Numbered from the stretch's first letter, positions 51,758 through 62,105 are shown. The stretch: 64,000 nucleotides of DNA from Collinsella aerofaciens (GCF_902364355.1 NZ_CABJDK010000002.1:271923-335922); one strand, 5' to 3'. The notes: a model not told the origin generated them from the sequence alone. Program-made: numbers and translations.

Positions 51758-52783
51758 TTACTTGCTGGGGTCGATTATATATTTGCCCATGGCACGCAGG
51801 GCTGGGTCTGACAGGATGGCACCGAGCTCGTCGAGGGAAGCCACCTTGGCGACCATCGAGGATACGTCGAGCCTGCCAGAGTCGATGAGCTCGAGCGCGC
51901 GACGCTGTGTGTAAGGGTTGATGTAGGACGAGGTGAGCACGAGCTCCTTCTGGAAGACCTCGAAGGGCTTGACGGTGATTGTCTCATCGGGCTTGGTGAG
52001 GCCGAACATCATGACCGTAGCCTTGTGGCCGGCGATCTGGATGGCCTGCTCGATGGTGACGGGCTTGCCGACGCATTCGATTACAACGTCGACGTTGCCG
52101 ACGCCCTCCTGCTTCAGGCGGGCCGGGACGTCCTCGTGGATGGAATCAATTGCCAGGTCGGCGCCGAGTTTGAGCGCAACCTCGCGCTTGCCTTCGACAG
52201 GCTCGAGCAAGACAACCTTGGTGGCGCCGGCGTTTTTGGCGAGCTGCATCATGAGCAGACCGATCATGCCACCGCCGATAACGACAACTGTGCTGCCGGG
52301 CTTGATGTTGCACATATCGATGCCGTGCAGACAGCAGGCGACGGGCTCGGTCATAGCACCCTGCTCAAAGCTGGTGTGATCGCCCAACTTGTAGACTTGC
52401 TGCATATCGACGGAGCAGTACTCGGCAAAGCCGCCGTTAACGGTGGTGCCGTAACCGGTCATATGCTCGCAGTAGTGGTTGATTCCGTCGCGGCAGGGTT
52501 CACAGCAGCCGCAGGGATGGTTTGGGTCGATGCACACGCGATCGCCCGGTTTAAAGCCGGCGACGTCGCTGCCCACGGCCTCGACAACGCCGGCAAACTC
52601 ATGACCAAGGATCGTGGGCGGGGTAACGTCGGCCGCACCCTTGTCGCCTTCATAGATATGAACGTCGGTACCGCAGACGCCGCAAGCTTTGACGTTGATC
52701 AGAACGTCGCGCCTGCCCACGGCCGGCTTTGCCGATTCCTCGACTCTGAGGTCGTGCTTTCCATAGAAGACCGCGCTTTTCAT
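51758..52783 (-). CDS. Zinc-dependent medium-chain dehydrogenase (sorbitol/threonine dehydrogenase type)
   Basis: A 341-residue MDR-family dehydrogenase. Catalytic zinc residues are visible in KACGVCGTDVHIYEGD and GHEFAGVVE; the structural zinc set is PNHPCGCCEPCRDGINHYC. The cofactor-binding strand is VVVIGGGMIGLLMMQLAKNAG followed by an acidic Glu, suggesting NAD. It is divergent from the PTS gene and shares the operator region, so it belongs to the alpha-glucoside regulon. It could reduce or oxidise a polyol part of an imported sugar alcohol; the substrate is unknown. Start at 52783 has GGAGTCACC upstream. Confidence 0.88.
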   Translation of the reverse strand: MKSAVFYGKHDLRVEESAKPAVGRRDVLINVKACGVCGTDVHIYEGDKGAADVTPPTILGHEFAGVVEAVGSDVAGFKPGDRVCIDPNHPCGCCEPCRDGINHYCEHMTGYGTTVNGGFAEYCSVDMQQVYKLGDHTSFEQGAMTEPVACCLHGIDMCNIKPGSTVVVIGGGMIGLLMMQLAKNAGATKVVLLEPVEGKREVALKLGADLAIDSIHEDVPARLKQEGVGNVDVVIECVGKPVTIEQAIQIAGHKATVMMFGLTKPDETITVKPFEVFQKELVLTSSYINPYTQRRALELIDSGRLDVSSMVAKVASLDELGAILSDPALRAMGKYIIDPSK

Positions 52784-53138
52784 GGTGACTCCTTAACGTG
52801 GCGGTGAATGTTGTAATGAAGTATAGGCATGTATATAGATATAGACAAGCACATCTAGACAAGTAGAAAAGAAATTTAAAATGCAGCCATCAGTTATGTC
52901 AGATTTAGCAGGTGAAATACTGGACATATACCGTTTACGGCCAATAATCAACCGTTTACCGACCGTAGTCTTTATGCTAACTTGTCTAGATAAGTGATGT
53001 GATAAAACGTAAGTGCAAGAAGTCAGGGACACGGGCCCACCCGTCCTATTGCACGAGGTACACGCAAACGGCGCGTCTGCGGTCTCGAGTGAAGCCAAAA
53101 CCGCAGCGCTCCGAATGAAGAGAGGGGGATTCCCCGTC
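52784..53138. promoter_or_regulatory. Divergent operator region of the alpha-glucoside PTS locus
   Basis: Three related sites are seen: TATAGACAAG at 52841-52850, ATCTAGACAAGT at 52853-52864, and ACTTGTCTAGATAAGT at 52980-52995, which is nearly palindromic. The last overlaps a possible -10 (TAACTT, 52978-52983) that is 17 bases after TTTACC (52955-52960). This fits repression by the GntR protein. Further down, GGGG-att-CCCC lies just before the PTS start and could mask its ribosome site. No gene is seen. Confidence 0.65.
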
Positions 53139-54749
53139 ATGATGCAAAAGATACAACGTTTCGGCGGTGCAATGTACACGCCTGCAATTCTTTTCGCATT
53201 TTCCGGAATCGTCGTCGGCCTGGGTACGTTGTTTACCACCGAGGCGATCTTTGGCGAGATGGCCACAGCGGGTCATCTTTGGTTTGATTGCTGGAATGTG
53301 CTGCTCCAGGGTGGTTGGACGCTCTTTAACCAGATGCCGTTGCTGTTTTGCGTAGCGTTGCCAATCTCGCTCGCGAACAAGCAGAACGCTCGCTGCTGCA
53401 TGGAGGCTTTGGCCATCTACCTTACCTTCAACTACTTTGTAAGCACAATCTTGGGGCAGTGGGGCCCTGTCTTTGGGGTCGACTACTCTGTCGAGGCGGG
53501 CAGCGGTACTGGTCTTGCCACTATCGCAAGCATCAAAACGCTTGATATGGGCATCATGGGCGCGCTTATCATTTCTGGTATCGCCACGATGCTTCACAAC
53601 AAGTACTTCGACACCGAACTTCCTGAGTGGCTGGGCGTGTTCTCGGGCTCCGTGTTCATTTATATGATCGGTTTCTTCGTTATGGTTCCGGTCGCTATTA
53701 TCGCCTGCCTGGTGTGGCCGCATGTTCAGGCTGCTATCTCCGCCTTCCAGGGATTCATCCTTTCCGCCGGTACGTTTGGCGTGGGCGTCTTTGCTTTCTT
53801 CGAGCGCGTGCTGATTCCTACAGGCCTGCACCACTTTATCTATACGCCGTTCTATTACGACAACGCGGCGGTCAACGGCGGCATCTTTGCTGCTTGGGCC
53901 AACATCCTGCCCCAACTGGCTGCCGATCCGAGCATTGCTCTTAAGGATGCCGCACCCTGGGCTGCCTATACCTGCCCTGGTTGGACTAAAGTCTTCGGCT
54001 CGCTTGGCGTCGCCATTGCGTTCTATATGACCGCCAAACCCGAGCGCAAGCAGCGCGTCAAGGCTCTGCTCATTCCCGTCACCCTTACCGCTATGCTTTG
54101 CGGTATTACCGAGCCGCTTGACTTCACCTTCCTGTTCATCGCGCCCGGCCTGTTCGTCGTCCACTGCGTGCTCGGAGCGCTTGGCTGCATGGCTCAAAAC
54201 CTCCTTGGCGTCGTGGGCATCTTCGACGGCGGCATCATCTCGATGCTCTCGTGGGACTGGCTGCCCCTTTGGGCCGCACACGGTCTGCAGTACGCCATCT
54301 CCATCCTTGTCGGTCTGTGCTTTACCGCCCTTTGGGTCGTGGTCTTCCGTTTCCTGATCGTCAAGTTCGACTTTAAGACCCCCGGTCGCGAGGATGACGA
54401 TGTTGAGGTCGAGCTCAAGTCCAAGGCCGACTACAAGCAAAAGCAGGGCGGTGCTGCTGCTGGCAAATCGGTCGCCCAGAGTAAAGATGATGAGCGCTTG
54501 GTGCTTGCCGAGAAAATCCTCGATCTGCTCGGTGGCGCGGATAACATCATCGATGTAACTAACTGCGCTACCCGTCTGCGCGTTAACGTCAAGGACAAGG
54601 GCGTCGTTGCACCCGAGGCTTCCTTCAAGGCGATCGGTACGCATGGCTTGGTGGTCCAAGGTCAGTCAATCCAGGTCATCATCGGCCTTACCGTCCCGCA
54701 GGTTCGCGAGAAGTTCGAGAGTCTCCTGAAGTTCGAGAGTCTTCTGTAA
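53139..54749 (+). CDS. PTS EIICB permease, alpha-glucoside type
   Basis: A 536-residue membrane permease that imports and phosphorylates a sugar. I chose ATG 53139 (MMQKIQRFGGAMY) for GAGGGGG upstream and for the family's usual start; the longer frame adds an unlikely 42 residues. Ten or so membrane helices form EIIC up to about residue 410, with the active-site region CGITEPLDFTFLF. After a lysine- and acid-rich linker comes EIIB with the phosphocysteine in TNCATRLRVNV. There is no EIIA domain, so phosphate must come from another protein. The type (maltose, isomaltose or sucrose isomers) is inferred from the adjacent GH4 enzyme. The extreme C-terminus repeats KFESLL twice. Confidence 0.9.
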   Translation: MMQKIQRFGGAMYTPAILFAFSGIVVGLGTLFTTEAIFGEMATAGHLWFDCWNVLLQGGWTLFNQMPLLFCVALPISLANKQNARCCMEALAIYLTFNYFVSTILGQWGPVFGVDYSVEAGSGTGLATIASIKTLDMGIMGALIISGIATMLHNKYFDTELPEWLGVFSGSVFIYMIGFFVMVPVAIIACLVWPHVQAAISAFQGFILSAGTFGVGVFAFFERVLIPTGLHHFIYTPFYYDNAAVNGGIFAAWANILPQLAADPSIALKDAAPWAAYTCPGWTKVFGSLGVAIAFYMTAKPERKQRVKALLIPVTLTAMLCGITEPLDFTFLFIAPGLFVVHCVLGALGCMAQNLLGVVGIFDGGIISMLSWDWLPLWAAHGLQYAISILVGLCFTALWVVVFRFLIVKFDFKTPGREDDDVEVELKSKADYKQKQGGAAAGKSVAQSKDDERLVLAEKILDLLGGADNIIDVTNCATRLRVNVKDKGVVAPEASFKAIGTHGLVVQGQSIQVIIGLTVPQVREKFESLLKFESLL

Positions 54750-54767
54750 ACCATCGTCCATCGAAAC

Positions 54768-54807
54768 AATCGGCCTTGCAGAGCCGGTATGCACCGCAGG
54801 GCCGATT
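54768..54807 (+). terminator. Imperfect hairpin between the PTS and GH4 genes
   Basis: AATCGGCC / GGCCGATT with a 24-base interior. It has no T run and may be a processing or partial-termination structure that gives unequal expression of the two genes. Confidence 0.4.
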
Positions 54808-54876
54808 CTAGAGATAAAAACTTCACTTCTAGGTAACAATTCCAAACCGTACAGGCCGCGTGCGGGGATGGATTGA

Positions 54877-56247
<1,371 letters not shown>

Positions 56248-56374
56248 GGACTGCTGTCTCGAACTCTCACGCATCTCTGCTTCATTTGCGCCGCCGCGGT
56301 GTCCGGATTCGCCCGGATGCTGCGGCGGCGCTATACTTATGCAGTTTGAAGTACCTGTATCAAAAGGAGCTGTC

Positions 56375-57451
56375 GTGTCCCTTTCCATCGGTATCGTGGG
56401 CCTGCCCAACGTGGGCAAGTCGACGCTGTTCACCGCGCTTACCAAAAAGACCGGCCTTGCCGCCAACTACCCGTTTGCCACGATCGACCCCAACGTGGGT
56501 ATCGTCGACGTGCCCGATAGCCGCCTGCAAAAGCTCGCCGACATCGTCAACCCGGGTCGCATTGTGCCGGCTACGGTCGAGTTCGTCGACATCGCAGGTC
56601 TGGTGAAGGGCGCTAACGAGGGCGAGGGTCTGGGCAACCAGTTCCTGGCAAACATCCGCGAGACCGATGCCATCTGCGAGGTCGTGCGCTACTTTAAGGA
56701 CCCCAACGTCATGCGTGAGGTGGGCCGCACGGGCGAGTTCGTCGATCCCGCCGGCGATGCCGACACCATCATGACCGAGCTCATCCTGGCCGACATGGGC
56801 ACGCTCGAGAAGCAGCTGCCTAAGCTCGAGAAGGAGGCCAAGCGCGACAAGGAGCTCATGCCCAAGTTTGAGGTCGCCAAGCGCCTGCTCGCTTGGCTCA
56901 ACGAGGGCAAGCGCGCCGCGTCCATGGAGATGACCGACGAGGAGCGTGCCGCTGCCAAGGGCCTGTTCCTGCTCACCATGAAGCCCATCCTGTATGTGGC
57001 CAACGTGGACGAGGATATGCTCAACGACGACCTGGCGCCCATCGATGGCGTCAAGCCGCTGCCCATCTGCGCCAAGATTGAGGCCGAGCTTTCCGAGCTC
57101 GATCCCGAGGACGCCGCCGACTACCTGGAGAGCCTAGGCCTGGAGCAGCCCGGTCTGGACGTGCTCGCGCAGGCAGCCTACAAGCTGCTCGGCCTGCAGT
57201 CGTTCTTTACGGCTGGCGAGATGGAGGTCAAGGCCTGGACGGTTCGCCAGGGCGCGACTGCCCCGCAGGCTGCCGGCGTCATCCACACCGACTTTGAGCG
57301 CGGCTTTATTAAGGCCGAGGTCATTGGCTATGACGACTACATCGAGCTCGGCGGCGAGCAGGGCGCCAAGGCCGCCGGCAAGCTGCGTATTGAGGGCAAG
57401 GACTATGTCATGGCCGATGGCGACGTCGTGCACTTCCGCTTTAACGTGTAA
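56375..57451 (+). CDS. ychF: Redox-regulated ATPase / Obg-like GTPase YchF
   Basis: A 358-residue P-loop NTPase associated with ribosomes. GTG at 56375 follows AAAAGGAG; the open frame upstream is only the tail of a long shadow. Motifs: [15 protein letters not shown] (P-loop), [19 protein letters not shown] (switch II, with the YchF-specific Leu/hydrophobic replacement), YVANVDED where Obg proteins have NKxD, and the C-terminal TGS-like domain ([24 protein letters not shown]). Length is normal. The small membrane protein starts 11 bases later, possibly on the same transcript. Confidence 0.95.
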   Translation: MSLSIGIVGLPNVGKSTLFTALTKKTGLAANYPFATIDPNVGIVDVPDSRLQKLADIVNPGRIVPATVEFVDIAGLVKGANEGEGLGNQFLANIRETDAICEVVRYFKDPNVMREVGRTGEFVDPAGDADTIMTELILADMGTLEKQLPKLEKEAKRDKELMPKFEVAKRLLAWLNEGKRAASMEMTDEERAAAKGLFLLTMKPILYVANVDEDMLNDDLAPIDGVKPLPICAKIEAELSELDPEDAADYLESLGLEQPGLDVLAQAAYKLLGLQSFFTAGEMEVKAWTVRQGATAPQAAGVIHTDFERGFIKAEVIGYDDYIELGGEQGAKAAGKLRIEGKDYVMADGDVVHFRFNV

Positions 57452-57462
57452 GGACGACGCAT

Positions 57463-57846
57463 ATGTTTAAATATGGCAAAAAAGCTGGCTACATGGGTAT
57501 TGCGCTGCTCGTACTTGCGGTGATTCCGCTGGTGGTTGCAGCGTGTGTTATCCCCAACATTGGTCCCGAGGTGGCAACAAAGTTTAATGCCGCCGGCGAA
57601 GTGACGCGCTGGGGCAAGAGCTACGAGTTGCTGGCGCTGCCGGTGCTCAACCTGCTGCTGAGCGTGGCGACGTATTTTACTGCCGGTCGTCAAGCAAAGA
57701 ACAACGAAGACTCCGCTGTGATGGCACGTCTTACGTGCGAGCGCTACCTGCGCAACGGTTGCATCGCGGGTGTGTTCCTCAACGTGATCAACGTTTACTT
57801 TATGTACTCGGCGATTACCGGAACGGGTTTTGGCTTGGGCTTTTAG
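57463..57846 (+). CDS. Small membrane protein, DUF1648/SdpI-like
   Basis: A 127-residue protein with three predicted membrane helices (about residues 11-30, 55-72 and 100-118). The segment IGPEVATKFNAAGEVTRWGKS between helices 1 and 2 resembles the DUF1648 domain found in SdpI immunity-type proteins. Its full family call is tentative. It starts 11 bases after ychF, so readthrough is likely. It is shorter than SdpI proteins, which usually have six helices. Confidence 0.7.
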   Translation: MFKYGKKAGYMGIALLVLAVIPLVVAACVIPNIGPEVATKFNAAGEVTRWGKSYELLALPVLNLLLSVATYFTAGRQAKNNEDSAVMARLTCERYLRNGCIAGVFLNVINVYFMYSAITGTGFGLGF

Positions 57847-57855
57847 CTTGTCCTT

Positions 57856-58245
57856 TTAGGCAACGAGCCTGCACGCATATTCAATGGCTGCTGCGAGGCC
57901 GCCGCTCGATCGTGGTTTAAATACCATGTCGGCGGCGGCCTCGTTTTCGTATCCGGCGCCGCGAAGGGCGAGTGCGATACCGGCTTCTAAAAGGAGCGGC
58001 AGGCCGCGTTGGCTGGTTGCGATTACGGCAGCCTGATTGAGCGAGCAACTGTGCGCCTGGCATTGGATGGCAAGTTCACCTTGCGCCGGGCAAGGGACCA
58101 GAACGGCGGAGACGCGACTTGATAGCAATGCAAATGCTGTGCGCTCATCGGGCGAAAGACATTCAGCTTCAACGACGACGAGCTTGGGCGGCGCGCTGTT
58201 TGTGCGAAGCGTGGCTCGGTACATGCGGACCGAAGAACCCGACAT
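57856..58245 (-). CDS. Hypothetical protein, divergent from an XRE regulator
   Basis: A 129-residue protein of unknown family. The start at 58245 (MSGSSVRMYRATL) has CAGGAG upstream; the 24-base longer frame starts inside the control region. It is mixed alpha/beta, with no signal peptide or membrane segment (VLVPCPAQGELAIQCQAHSC in the middle, CRLVA at the end). A minus-strand promoter is visible: TTGAAA (58306-58311), 18 bases, TAAACT (58282-58287) inside a perfect 24-bp palindrome. This implies control by the divergent XRE protein. Confidence 0.6.
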   Translation of the reverse strand: MSGSSVRMYRATLRTNSAPPKLVVVEAECLSPDERTAFALLSSRVSAVLVPCPAQGELAIQCQAHSCSLNQAAVIATSQRGLPLLLEAGIALALRGAGYENEAAADMVFKPRSSGGLAAAIEYACRLVA

Positions 58246-58268
58246 AGAAAACTCCTGTGTATTCGGCA

Positions 58269-58292
58269 AAACGTAAACTATAGTTTACGTTT
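58269..58292. promoter_or_regulatory. 24-bp perfect palindrome, probable XRE operator
   Basis: Each half is AAACGTAAACTA, so the site is fully symmetric about 58280/58281. It contains TATAGT and TAAACT hexamers on both strands and overlaps the -10 box of the minus-strand gene. It lies between two divergent genes, 30 bases before the XRE coding sequence. Confidence 0.8.
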
Positions 58293-58321
58293 ATGTTCGG
58301 CTCCATTTCAAACTCGGCTGC

Positions 58322-58540
58322 ATGGACGAACGTGCGAAACAGATTCTTGGCAGGCGGGTCGAAGAGACACGCAGAGACCTTGGTATCTCCAAGGTTGATT
58401 TTTGTGTGGCGACAGGAATCAGCCGACCTTACCTCGACCGAATCGAAGATGGGACGGCAAATTTCACGCTCAAGGTTCTATTTAAGATCGCGCCCGCACT
58501 CGGCATGACGGTGTCAGAACTTCTCGAAGGTATCGAATAG
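58322..58540 (+). CDS. XRE-family helix-turn-helix regulator
   Basis: A 72-residue DNA-binding protein made almost only of a HTH_3 domain: RRDLGISKVDFCVATGISRPYLDRIEDG contains the two recognition helices, and LKVLFKIAPALGMTVSELLEG is the closing helix pair. The ATG at 58322 has no evident ribosome site and may be leaderless or weakly translated. It is likely an autoregulator acting at the 24-bp palindrome, controlling itself and the divergent hypothetical gene. The layout could be an addiction-type or stress switch, but the partner has no toxin motif. Confidence 0.82.
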   Translation: MDERAKQILGRRVEETRRDLGISKVDFCVATGISRPYLDRIEDGTANFTLKVLFKIAPALGMTVSELLEGIE

Positions 58541-58562
58541 GGGATACCCGTCGACAACCGGA

Positions 58563-59576
58563 TTACGCCATCGGGATGCGGTCGTGGTTGACTTGGCTGT
58601 AGAACAGGCGCTGGATCTCGGCGGCATCGCGTGACTGGCCGAGTGCCCACATGGTCTTGGCCACGAGCGTCTCGGTGGTCATGTCGTCGCCGCGCAGAAT
58701 GCCCGGATGATCGGCGTAAGCACGGCCGACCTCATAAACGCCCAGATCGAGGCCCTCTTCGGGGACCTGCGTGGTCATAACGACGGTGCGGCCCGAATCG
58801 ACCCAGCGGAAAATCGCCTCTTGGAACGACTCGCCCGACTCACCAAACTCGGGGATACCGCCAATGCCAAAGGTCTCCAGGATTACAGCATCGTAGCTAT
58901 CGGCAAGGGCGCCGAGGATGCCCGGGTTTACGCCGGGCGTAAGCTTGAGTACAAATACGCGCGGGTCGATGCTGTCGTAGAAACGCACCGGGTTTTCGCC
59001 CTGACGAGTGCCGTGGAGCCCGTTGCGCACGATGCGGTCGTTGCGGATGTAGGCAATGGGCGGATAGTTGACGCTAATGAACGCATTAAAGCTCATGGTG
59101 CGCTGCTTGCGGGCACGCGTGCCGGCAATGGCGACGCCGCCAAACACAATCGACACATCGTGCGAGTGTTCGTCGAGCGCATAGAGCAGGCTCTGGTACA
59201 GGTTGAGCTTGGCGTCGGTAAAGGGATTGCCCATGGGCTTTTGCGAGCCGGTGAGTACGATGGGCTTGGGGCTGTCCTGAATCAGATAGGAAAGCGCCGC
59301 CGCGGTGTAGCTCATGGTGTCGGTGCCGTGCAGAATTACGAAGCCGTCGTGGTCGGTATAGCCTCTGACGATGACGTCGCGGATACGCATCCAGTCACTG
59401 GGGCGCATGTTGGTGCTGTCGATGTTCATGGGCTGTACCACGTCGAGCTCGCAGAGGCCCGAGATCTCGGGGACGCTCTGGGCGAGCTCCTCACCGGTCA
59501 GGGCGGGGGAGAGGCCGTTGCCGTCCTCGGTCGATGCGATGGTGCCGCCCGTGGCGATGAGAAGGATGCGCTTCAT
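58563..59576 (-). CDS. ansA: L-asparaginase, type I (cytoplasmic)
   Basis: A 337-residue asparaginase hydrolysing asparagine to aspartate and ammonia. The start at 59576 (MKRILLIATGGTIAS) follows AGGAATTCC; the longer frame adds an unsupported 24 residues. Catalytic threonines are in ATGGTIAST and LHGTDTMSYTAA, with the Lys of VLTGSQKPMG. No signal peptide is present, so it is cytoplasmic. Length and motifs match the type I group. It is convergent with the XRE gene and divergent from guaA with 268 bases between. Confidence 0.93.
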   Translation of the reverse strand: MKRILLIATGGTIASTEDGNGLSPALTGEELAQSVPEISGLCELDVVQPMNIDSTNMRPSDWMRIRDVIVRGYTDHDGFVILHGTDTMSYTAAALSYLIQDSPKPIVLTGSQKPMGNPFTDAKLNLYQSLLYALDEHSHDVSIVFGGVAIAGTRARKQRTMSFNAFISVNYPPIAYIRNDRIVRNGLHGTRQGENPVRFYDSIDPRVFVLKLTPGVNPGILGALADSYDAVILETFGIGGIPEFGESGESFQEAIFRWVDSGRTVVMTTQVPEEGLDLGVYEVGRAYADHPGILRGDDMTTETLVAKTMWALGQSRDAAEIQRLFYSQVNHDRIPMA

Positions 59577-59844
59577 GCTGGAATTCCTATCGTATTTGCC
59601 GCCGCAGAGGCGGAGTCGTTCGTCAGTATTGTGGCACAGGGCGTCCAATGTTCAAATGTATTACATCATCTGTAACGTTTGGTAACACTTCAATTGTTGT
59701 CAAATAGGGGCCCAGGTCGTGCGTTTGCCGTGCGCTGATGGCTGCGAGGGACGAGAAGCCCCATATAACGTGTACACTATGTAAGCTGTTTTCGTTTATT
59801 CGCGCGGGTGGGCACCGGCTCCCCGCCAACAAGAGGGGGAAACC

Positions 59845-61443
59845 ATGGATCAAAAGGCTTCCGCAAAGGTCCTCGTACTCGACTTTGGTGCGCAGTACGG
59901 TCAGCTCATTGCCCGTCGCGTCCGCGACCTCAACGTGTATTCCGAGATCGTCCCCTGCGACATCTCGGCCGATGAGATTCGCGAGATGAACGCCTCTGCG
60001 CTCATCCTTTCTGGCGGCCCGGCCTCCGTGTACGCCGAGGACGCTCCGTCCATCGACCCCACCATCTTTGACCTGGGCCTTCCCGTCCTGGGCTTCTGCT
60101 ACGGCCATCAGATCACGGCCGTGACGCTCGGCGGCAAGGTCGGCCACTCCGAGGTGGGCGAGTACGGCCGCGCCACCATCACGCGCACGGCCGGTGCCAA
60201 GCTCTTTAACTCCACGCCCATGGAGCAGACCGTGTGGATGAGCCATCGCGACGCCGTTTCCGAGGTGCCCGAGGGCTTTACCGTTACCGCCAGCACCGAC
60301 GTGTGCCCGGTTGCCGCCATGGAGTGCGTCGAGCGCAAGATTTTCACCACGCAGTTCCACCCCGAGGTCAAGCACTCCGAGTACGGTCAGCAGCTGCTGA
60401 GCAACTTCCTGTTTGAGATCTGCGGCCTGGAGCCCAACTGGAGCATGGACAACCTGGTCGAGACCATGACGGCCGAGTTCCGCGAGAAGGTCGGTGACGA
60501 CCGCGTGATTCTGGCCCTGTCCGGTGGCGTCGACTCCTCCGTCGTGGCTGCGCTGGGCGCTCGCGCCGTGGGCAAGCAGATGACCTGCGTGTTCATCAAC
60601 CACGGCCTGCTGCGTAAGGGCGAGCCCGAGCAGGTGGAGGAGGTCTTCACCAAGCAGTTCGATGTCGACTTTATCCACGTCCACGCCGAGGACCGTTATG
60701 CCGAGCTTCTGGCCGGCGTGACCGAGCCCGAGGAGAAGCGCCGCATCATCGGCACGCAGTTCTGGAAAGAGTTCTTCGCGGTTGCTCAGCAGCTCGAGAC
60801 CGACGGCAAGCCGGTCAAGTATCTGGCTCAGGGCACCATCTACCCCGACATCATCGAGTCTGGCGCTCGCAAGACGGGCGGCAAGACGGCCACCATCAAG
60901 AGCCATCACAACCTGATCCCGTTCCCCGAGGGCGTGCACTTCGACCTCATTGAGCCGCTCGACCACTTCTTTAAGGACGAGGTCCGCGCACTTGGTCTGG
61001 CGCTGGGCCTGCCGGGTCATATCGTGTTCCGTCAGCCTTTCCCGGGCCCGGGTCTGGCCATCCGCATCATCGGTGCGGTCGATAAGGAGAAGCTCGAGAT
61101 TCTCAAGAACGCCGACGCCATCGTGCGCGAGGAGCTCGACGCCTACAACCAGCGTCTGTTTGAGCAGACCGGCGAGCGCAACTCCGAGCACAGCTGTTGG
61201 CAGTATTTCGCGGTTCTGCCCGACATCAAGTCTGTCGGCGTTATGGGTGACGAGCGCACTTATCAGCGCCCGATCATCCTGCGCGCTGTCGAGTCCAGCG
61301 ATGCCATGACCGCCGACTGGGCCAAGCTGCCCTACGACGTGCTGGCCCGCATCTCCGGCCGCATCGTTGCCGAGGTTCCCGGCGCCAACCGCGTCTGCTA
61401 CGACATCACGTCCAAGCCGCCCGCGACCATCGAGTGGGAATAG
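59845..61443 (+). CDS. guaA: GMP synthase (glutamine-hydrolysing)
   Basis: A 532-residue GMP synthase. The N-terminal glutamine amidotransferase has the nucleophile Cys in LGFCYGHQ and the His-Glu pair in FHPEVKHS. The ATP pyrophosphatase has SGGVDSSVVAAL (P-loop), and the C-terminal dimerisation domain ends KPPATIEWE. The start follows AAGAGGGGGAAACC. TACACT near 59773 could be a -10. The base composition falls sharply right after the stop. The 3' end of guaA is a well-known integration site for genomic islands, and degraded accessory DNA begins here. Confidence 0.96.
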   Translation: MDQKASAKVLVLDFGAQYGQLIARRVRDLNVYSEIVPCDISADEIREMNASALILSGGPASVYAEDAPSIDPTIFDLGLPVLGFCYGHQITAVTLGGKVGHSEVGEYGRATITRTAGAKLFNSTPMEQTVWMSHRDAVSEVPEGFTVTASTDVCPVAAMECVERKIFTTQFHPEVKHSEYGQQLLSNFLFEICGLEPNWSMDNLVETMTAEFREKVGDDRVILALSGGVDSSVVAALGARAVGKQMTCVFINHGLLRKGEPEQVEEVFTKQFDVDFIHVHAEDRYAELLAGVTEPEEKRRIIGTQFWKEFFAVAQQLETDGKPVKYLAQGTIYPDIIESGARKTGGKTATIKSHHNLIPFPEGVHFDLIEPLDHFFKDEVRALGLALGLPGHIVFRQPFPGPGLAIRIIGAVDKEKLEILKNADAIVREELDAYNQRLFEQTGERNSEHSCWQYFAVLPDIKSVGVMGDERTYQRPIILRAVESSDAMTADWAKLPYDVLARISGRIVAEVPGANRVCYDITSKPPATIEWE

Positions 61444-61902
61444 TAAATTCCTAAGTTATGGGGGTAGAATTTTGATTTCCTATAGGATATGCTCCCATTA
61501 ATAAATGAATTGATCTGCTGCCTCAAATAGTAGGGCAGACGTTCGATATAGATTTGATAATGCAAGATAGCGGGCACGGTTTCAATAGAATCTGTGCCGC
61601 TGCTGTATATGTGGTGGTGCTTGTGATCGGTGCCTGCAATATTCTTGCCTGCGCTTCGGCCCTCGCCGCTCGAAATGCATCGCAAGGGGTTCCTCGCCGG
61701 CAATCTGTCTTCTCGCTGGAGGAGGGGTGGCCGTTCTTTTGGAGTCTCGAAACCAGCTAAAGTTGCTTACTGCGGGCTTGCTTGAGCCAGTTCCTTTTGA
61801 AAGGGCCGACACCGCCGAAGAACTTGCCGTACGTCTCGCCGCCCTCCCCGCCATCGAACTTGACCAGGGCGAGTTCGATGGCGGGGGAGATATCGCGCCC
61901 AT
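61444..61902 (-). pseudogene. A+T-rich junction and unassigned protein fragment
   Basis: The first 140 bases after guaA are A+T-rich and hold no gene. Between about 61756 and 61925 the minus strand carries an open fragment ending at TAG (61756-61758): it reads RDISPAIELALVKFDGGEGG and ends in FKRNWLKQARSKQL. It is in a different frame from the DUF3800-like start just upstream, so a frameshift or fusion of unrelated pieces has occurred. Family not recognised. Confidence 0.4.
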
Positions 61903-62028
61903 GCGTTCTATTAGCCTTACCAGGTCGTTGAGCTGGCTACGGCGGTAGACGAGTGCGAGCAGATAGTAACGAGCCTTGCCGCCGCGGTCACTGCTCTCAT
62001 CGACAAAGATGCTGAGCTCCTTGGCCAA
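61903..62028 (-). pseudogene. DUF3800-like protein, N-terminal fragment
   Basis: The N-terminus reads KELSIFVDESSDRGGKARYY followed by LLALVYRRSQLNDLV, the start of a DUF3800 protein (an RNase H-like fold with the FVDES Asp), common in mobile and defence regions. After about 42 residues similarity stops and the frame runs into antisense-like sequence. The only start is TTG at 62028 without a ribosome site. A full-length family member has 200 or more residues. Confidence 0.55.
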
Positions 62029-62047
62029 TGGAGACGCCTAAAGGAAT

Positions 62048-62072
62048 AAAAAAGCCGGGGGACTCCCCCGGC
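62048..62072 (-). terminator. Orphan terminator within the decayed region
   Basis: On the minus strand GCCGGGGG / CCCCCGGC with a 3-base loop, followed by TTTTTT. It would terminate a gene lying to its right, now represented only by relic sequence. Confidence 0.75.
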
Positions 62073-62105
62073 ACTTGGAGGTAGCTTAATGTGCCACCAA
62101 TAACC

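Noticed and set aside
53013..53138. N-terminal extension of the PTS permease from 53013
   Set aside because: No ribosome site precedes it, the residues do not resemble a PTS N-terminus, and the region carries hairpins; ATG 53139 has a good site.
61398..61703. 101-codon minus-strand frame ending YSHSMVAGGLDVMS
   Set aside because: Its C-terminus is the antisense of the guaA 3' end; the remainder is the A+T-rich junction, with no ribosome site or family resemblance.
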